64,000 nt of DNA, taken from contig NC_049907.1 of the NCBI RefSeq assembly GCF_001411555.2, positions 3,170,243 through 3,234,242 of the forward strand, given 5' to 3'. The translations under genes and the position numbers were made by a program. The DNA is from Juglans regia. Lineage: Eukaryota > Streptophyta > Magnoliopsida > Fagales > Juglandaceae. The notes beneath the pieces are model-generated. The model worked only from the letters and a program-made list of their open reading frames with translations. It was not told where the DNA came from and searched no databases. Within the stretch, counting starts at the first letter, position 1. The number at the start of each line of letters is the position of its first letter. Positions 58,273 to 64,000 of this stretch are shown piece by piece.

Positions 58273-61200
58273 TCACTTAATCAGGTCTTTAGAAATCAAA
58301 TACCGAAAGGTGAAGTTGTGAGGAACCCACTCGATGCTCTTGCGAGATTTCCCTATCTTACATTTCTTGACACTCCTCCTCAAAGATGCGGGTAACGACT
58401 GTTGGATCATCTCTATCACTCCAGCTGGACACAAACCAGAGTCCTTCACAAATGACTCAACCATCTTTGGTAAAAGGATTTTATGATTCTTGCTTACACC
58501 AAAGGTAGCTCGAATGTACTCTTCTTTTGCAGCTTCCAGTTCTTGAACAACTCTCTTGGGCATGTACACACGAACCTAAACGAAACAAAAAGACTAAAAG
58601 ATTAAAATGATTCCCAGTTAGTAGCAAGTCTTACCACATTATATGATAGCAGTTCTATCCTTCATCATATGTTGAATTTGTTTTAACTTTTAGATGTTTA
58701 CGAGATAGAAACACTGGTGCAGAACTTGCATAGTGTTTCACACCACCGAATAACTTTTTTTAGGATCCAAGCATATTTGTTCCAAGCCCTCTGAAGAATA
58801 AAATAATTCCTACATACTTTCCTCATTTTCTTGTCTTTTTCCCCCCTTTTGGGGGGGGGGGGTTGAGGGGGTGGGTTGGAGATGGTTTTTTGTTTTGCAG
58901 CAGATTATACTCGGGAATAATAAGCATCTGTACAGAAGAAGACATGAGAATGAAATGATGAAATGATTCATAAAACCGAAAAACCATAAAAAACAAATAG
59001 TACCGCAGGATCAGAATGGCTTCCCGAACAGAGAGCAAAGTGTAAAAGAGGCTCTGGATGCTCAATTGAATATGCTTGGCGTTCATCTCCAGATTTGAAT
59101 TTCGATCTTGAAGAAAGTAACATGCGAAGCCACTACAAGCACAAGCAAGCTTTATAAGCCCCACTACAAATATGAATTTGGAAGAGGCTCCAAGGTAAAT
59201 TACAAACTGAAAGGAAAATAAAGTTTAGTTGTCTTGTGGAAAATATTCATAAATTTGAGCTCCTACTGAGGTGAGCGAAAATAAATAGGAGGATAGGCTT
59301 AAGAACTGCTATGCAGCAAAAATGTTTTTATGTTTATTAAGGAAACTTTAAAGGCCAGCAATCGAATCTAAGACAGGATCATTCCACCAGATTCGAATGA
59401 AGAGCATTCAGAAAAGATGTTAACACTAATGAAACCAAAGTTTTGGGATCCACCTGTCCAGGACGAGACATTCGGCAACCTAGAATAGAACTCTGTATGG
59501 TGTCTGGACTGATGATGTGACCCCCAACGTTGTATGCAGCCTGTTTTGTACAAATTTGTAAGAAGACAACTAATCACAATGGATATACTCCTACATGACC
59601 AAGGAGGCTCATCCTACCTTTAAGAGTAGAAAAACTCTCTTGACATTGTTCTGTGGAATCCCATAAGCCAAGTACGCCTATTTGGGAACGAAAAAGTTAT
59701 TACGTTTCACATGCATCAAATATAGAGGTATAGAAAGAAGTAATCAAAATAAAGTTTTTTTTTTTGGTAAGCTAACACTATGAAGTTAACATGTTTATTG
59801 ATGAGAATCATTACATGCATCACCAAAGCATTGTGTATGTTAATCCAGAAGGCTAGCTTCTCTTCATGTTTCAACTTCCTAGGATCTACTACTTCTAAGC
59901 GGCAGATAAGTGACCTGCAACAGAACAACACATAATCATAAAGAAAATCACAAGAGACTAGAATTCAATTGAAACACTGGTATTTTTTTCCTCTTCCAAT
60001 TGAAATTTAGCACCATTGGCCTAAGATTTTTCTCGGGTAAACATGTCCAAAGCTTCACCTGAAATTCTGTATCAGGTGTTCAGTATCACCCAGTTTTTGA
60101 CCATCTCTGTATATCCAGGGTACTTCAACCATTGTGCTGTATGGTCCACTGAACTCCTTGAGTCCTTCCACATGGAAAGGATTATCTAACCGTACATCAA
60201 ATGATGAGTTATTCCTGAAACCAGGACTCCACATCTCACACTGATCTCGTGGAGAAAATGCACTCGTTGATGACATAGATGAATTGGGAGATGAGAGGCC
60301 ATTATGAGTCAATGGTGGATCTGCCAGCTTGCAATACAAGGCTGACATACACTTAATCATGTCCTCAGAAAGCTTGTTAGGTGTCTCTGGAACATGATCA
60401 GAGATGCGGGTACCAAGATGCTCTGCCAGACTGACTATATTTGATGAAGTATTCTCAGCATACTGTAGAGAAGAAACTGAAAGTCATAATCCACAGAATG
60501 TCTAACTATTGCAATATATACTTATACATGGATTACATGACCTTCAAATGTTTATTGCTCCCCACATACCAAGATTATTGGAATTTAAAAACCATTTCAT
60601 CTATAAAATAGATTTTTTTGGAGGATGGTACCCTGCACTTTTATTGATAACCCAAACTAGTGCAAAACAAAGTTCAGTTATCTTATATTGTAAAAATATA
60701 GAGTAGCTTGAATCCAGCCCCCATATAGTTTACTCTACTTTGTATCATAATATTGTAGCAATTGCAACAGGATAGCCAAAAATGCATCTCCACATCATGT
60801 CAAAATGACATTTTTCCATCATTTTATCCCTTATCAAAGGAAATTTGAAATTAATGTGATTATCCTTCTCCTTCGGGGAACCAATTCTAAGGCATATCAT
60901 GATGTTATGTCACCAAAAGCAATTGGCAATATCAAGGGAGCCAAGCTCCAATTTGAGAAAGTTGGATTATGTGATTGAACTTAAGTTACCTCCATAATGG
61001 ACAAAGGTTGGGAATGGCATGCACGTAATGCCTCTGCTGGAGGTGAAGTTCTAGTTGAAAACGCTGAAAATTGGGATAATGAGGAGTGACAGCGATGAAC
61101 ATCAGAATATAATAGCTTCTCTTCTCGACCAATTCCACGGGATTCCTTGCCAGGATTGTCAAGTGATTCACAAGCAGATTGTACTGCTGAACTTTCCCTC

Positions 61201-61865
61201 TTTGATGTAATATCAGGCCTGGAAGCTTGGGGAATCCTCCCTCTTGATGTATTTATAGATGATTTTAATCTTTCATCCGTGGAAGATGGAGGTACAGAGG
61301 ATATCTGTTGATCAAATGCTTTCCGGTACAAGGAAAGAAGATATTGCTCCAAATACACGACTTCCAACTCTAAAACTGCAATTTCCTTTATTAACTCTGT
61401 GGCTGGCTGGAGACATCCAAAAGTAAAGTTAAAATGCAGTCTGAGAAAAGAAAATGCAGCTATGAGGCAAAAGGAAAACCAAATCCAGAGTCAGTAAACA
61501 ACACTGGAATCATACATGACTCTGGTTAAAAAAATAATGACTAGAATAAAACCATAAAACTAGTTAACATCAGAGTCCAAGATTCATAAATCCCAAGAAC
61601 CTTTAAGAAGTCGGACAACACATGGTGTCGATTTAGATGGCATGTGGTGTCTAACATACTTACCCAAAAGAAAAGAATTCATTAAGAACTATCAGTAGAT
61701 ATTGACAGTTCAAAGTTTTTGTTTTGTTTTTCTCAGGTAAATGAAATTCTGGTTAAAAAAAAGCAGCATTACAAATAGAATCCAAAATCTCAAGATATGG
61801 GAAAACTACATCTAAAATGGTGGCATTGCAATTAACTGATGTAAATAATTTGCATCCTCTCTGTC

Positions 61866-61928
<63 letters not shown>

Positions 61929-63824
61929 ATGCTTTTCTTGTTTGTAAGATGTAGAGTACCTTGGGCATTAAGATTTCAGTTGTCTTCTCATGAGAGGAAG
62001 ACCTATAACCCAATGACTTTTCTAAAGCACTGCGGACCTCAAATTGGTTCTTTAATCCCTTCTCAAGTTGCAGAATCTGCATGGAAGATATTCAACAAAT
62101 AAGTAATTATAAGAAACAATGACTGTGAAGCTGGAAGCTATTCTCAACACACTGCTGAACTAATCCATAAGGCCCATAACCCAGAAAATGGATTAGACTA
62201 AGCTTTTTGAATCTTCTAAACATGTTTATCAAGAAAAAAAACTTGAACTCTATACCTCTTGCCTCAAAGAATTATGAACTTCAGCCTTGGCAGATTGTTT
62301 CTTCTTGGTTTTAATATTTTTTAAGTGCCCGATATCCTGATACCAGGCAAAATCCATAAATTAGAAATCCAAGTAGCTTGTGAAATTATATATGCAAAAT
62401 TAACTGAGAAAGATCTACATGAGAGCCATACAAAATGGTAATTTCCTTAGTAAAAGGTGTTAACTCAGCTCAACCAGGCCTATACAGCAACTACTGAGGG
62501 TCACTTAGGCTGGTTTGGATAGCAAAATCCTCTCATCTAATCGAATCTCATCTCATCTCAATATCCAAAGACCACAAACACAAACACAAACACTTTTCTA
62601 ATTCAAATTTTCAACTTTTCAACTTTTTCATCTAAAAATTACCTAATCATTATAACTTTCTCAAACTTCCAAACAAAATACAAAAAACAATTCAATTTTT
62701 TCAAATCCCAAAACAAAAATAATATTAAAAAGTTATATTATAACAATATTTAACGTTATAAATATTTTTATTCAACTTTTTCTCTCTCATTTCCCAAAAT
62801 CCCGTAAAACATTTTAACTCAAACCATTTCACTCATATTCACAAACCATTTCACTACTATTCACAGATCATCTCATCTCATCTCACTATCAAACGAGGCC
62901 TTATGCTTTGGATGGCATTGTATTGGGGTCATTAAGATGCATAATGGCAAAAATCAAACAAACAATAAGATGAAGTGGATAATTTCTCGAAAGAAAAAAA
63001 TAGTAACCAATGTTACCAGCTTTATACGTTCAGAGGCCTTAAAGGAACTATCGATGCCATCTTCCTCCACTCTTCTCTTATCAGGAAAGCTGCCAGAGAC
63101 AGAGCATACACAGAATTAATAGAAATTTGATATATAGCTATTATCCAATTACAAACACAAGCAACTAAAATCTCATTTGTCTGCCACACGGAAGAAGAAG
63201 AAGAAGAACAACAACAACTACATCTCCAGCCCCTTCCATTGGGGTCTATTTAGAAATCATTTTCCCTAAGCTCATGTCGAAGGGCGTTCTAATTACATTC
63301 AATGCGTGATATTACTTAATAATTCACATACCTTAAAAACTTTGTCAGAAGATAAGGGGCGTGGAAAACAGGTGGGAAACAAATATACAAATTATAGGCA
63401 GCGCAATATGTGTGGGCGTGTACATACATATTTTCATGCCTAAAAGCCCAGGTTCAGTCTAAAACAACCCATTTTCACCCTTTCTTGAAGCTCTGGACCT
63501 TTGGTTTCCACATCAGCCAGATAATCATCCGGCATATACCCCCTTGGGAGGAATGACTCACATATATGGACATTAACCAAAAGAAAAAGGTGATTGGAGC
63601 TCAAATTTCCAATTTTCCTCTATAACCCATCTCAGAAGTCATTCCAGTTAATGCACCTCCGCAAGTAATATACCAAAATCTAGAAAACGTATAAGGAGAA
63701 TGATAGCTAATTAACAAGAGAACTTAAAAACCCGGCAATAAGATAGCTACCTCTTTGAACGCCTGTGCTTTGGGCTCATTCTCAGTCCAAGCAGTTTAAT
63801 ATCTCTACTCTCCTCAAACCCCAT
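58273..63824 (-). CDS. MIP1-type leucine-zipper and DUF547 protein, 11 exons, 614 aa
   Basis: Exons in transcript order: 63824-63751, 63089-63017, 62336-62256, 62076-61960, 61406-60990, 60462-60059, 59914-59815, 59677-59618, 59540-59454, 59132-59004, 58575-58273. All borders are GT-AG, phases agree and the total is 1845 nt. N-terminal exons give a coiled-coil/leucine-zipper region of the ternary complex factor MIP1 type (IKTKKKQSAKAEVHNSLRQE, ILQLEKGLKNQFEVRSALEK, then PATELIKEIAVLELEVVYLE near residue 116). A Ser-rich linker follows. DUF547 starts near residue 400: RKLKHEEKLAFWINIHNALV, AYLAYGIPQNNVKR, AAYNVGGHIISPDTIQSSIL, HPEPLLHFALCSGSHSDPA and the C-terminal YMPKRVVQELE. MIP1-like proteins interact with MADS-box factors in Antirrhinum; the molecular function of DUF547 is unknown. 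The ATG gives MGFEESRDIKLLGLRMS. Confidence 0.92.
58841..58885 (+). repeat. C6/G12 tract and G-rich cluster in the last intron of the DUF547 gene
   Basis: CCCCCC TTTT is followed by twelve G, then TTGAGGGGGTGGGTTGG. The C6 and G12 can pair as a hairpin, and the four G runs could form a quadruplex on the plus (non-transcript) strand. It lies in intron 10 (58576-59003). Slippage-prone, so exact length may vary. Confidence 0.7.
61858..61930 (+). repeat. Compound microsatellite in intron 4 of the DUF547 gene
   Basis: Blocks of CTGT, then CT, then CA repeats in one tract. Likely length-polymorphic. It makes an artificial open frame on the minus strand (CVCVRERERERE). Confidence 0.9.
62508..62900 (-). 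mobile_element. TTA-flanked MITE, family A, copy 2, in intron 2 of the DUF547 gene
   Basis: Ends GGCTGGTTTGGATAGC and CTATCAAACGAGGCC, with TTA at 62505-62507 and 62901-62903. It is the reverse complement in layout of copy 1 at 562-942 (TCTCATCTCAATATCCAAAG corresponds to the right end of copy 1). It lies between exons at 62336 and 63017. Confidence 0.85.
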
Positions 63825-64000
63825 CTCTGAAAATCACCCCAAAACAGAAATCTCAGCGAAACAAAAACATTTCATAGAAGCATAAAAGGAAAAAAAGAAA
63901 AACAAGAGCAGCATAACTTCAGAGAGAAAAAAGAAGAAGAGAAAAAAAAGAGCAGAACAGTTACCATTACACTCCAGAACAAAATAAGCAAATGCCCAGA
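63825..64000 (-). promoter_or_regulatory. Probable 5' UTR with an intron upstream of the DUF547 start
   Basis: On the minus strand GGTGATTTTCAG immediately precedes the segment with the ATG, and GTAACTGTTCTG after GTGTAATG (about 63964) could be the donor. The intron would be about 135 nt and the leader continues past the window edge. The interval is purine/pyrimidine-biased (AAGAAGAGAAAAAAAAGAGC on plus). Inference from splice-like motifs. Confidence 0.4.

Noticed and set aside
61753..62082. 109-codon frame taken as one exon
   Set aside because: Only 61960-62076 is exon with clear AG and GT borders and matching phase; the rest is intron and microsatellite.
1..64000. Clustered repeats as CRISPR, or co-localised host genes as a biosynthetic or defence cluster
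   Set aside because: Repeats are transposon- or microsatellite-derived without spacer structure, and the host genes (CASPL, PLATZ, PADRE, CAP, DUF547) share no pathway.

Overview
This 64 kb window is nuclear DNA of a woody-eudicot-like plant. It has intron-rich genes with GT-AG borders, very AT-rich intergenic DNA, (TA)n and (CT)n microsatellites, and many nested transposable elements of plant-specific types. The short TTA-flanked MITEs that recur here resemble families common in Fagales trees such as walnut, hickory and oak, but the species cannot be fixed from the sequence alone. No bacterial or organellar features, tRNA, rRNA or CRISPR array were seen. Layout: (1) 2705-3118 holds the last two exons of a CASP-like (CASPL5-type) membrane protein whose first exon is not visible. 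(2) About 3.2-26 kb is a decayed tandem array built on a PLATZ zinc-binding transcription factor. It has one apparently intact three-exon gene (18099-19011), one degraded copy (22863-23.6 kb), two exon-1 fragments (10.4 and 15.6 kb), a deletion relic (17.7 kb), a gene-less ghost where 5' and 3' flanks are fused (about 21.35 kb), and five copies of the upstream flank. A block of about 4.4 kb is duplicated in tandem (6555-10922 and 11592-16126), with retrotransposon sequence at its breakpoints. Nested inside are a TRIM-like LTR element split by a LINE fragment, CACTA and Gypsy pieces, a 1.9 kb solo LTR, a Helitron and several MITEs. (3) 26-41.7 kb is mostly intergenic and repeat-derived. It contains an intact intronless PADRE/DUF4228 gene (32205-32702), a TIR-bounded element of about 1.1 kb, a CACTA terminus and a 3.4 kb non-autonomous Helitron carrying GC-rich tandem repeats (36627-40015). 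(4) 41.7-55.3 kb is transposon-dominated: a 5'-truncated Copia element on the minus strand, NAM-associated and PIF/Harbinger transposase fragments, and a 3'-truncated Copia element on the plus strand split by a GGACC-rich foldback hAT-like element. (5) 56399-56944 is an intronless secreted CAP/PR-1 (STS14-like) gene. (6) 58273-63824 is an eleven-exon minus-strand gene for a MIP1-type leucine-zipper plus DUF547 protein of 614 residues. The five host loci (CASPL5, PLATZ, PADRE, CAP, DUF547) are independent single-gene units with no sign of operon-like or metabolic clustering. The most informative biology is structural: birth, decay and excision within the PLATZ array, and insertions that can be dated against each other through paralogous empty sites. 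I found nothing that I would call a new molecular system.
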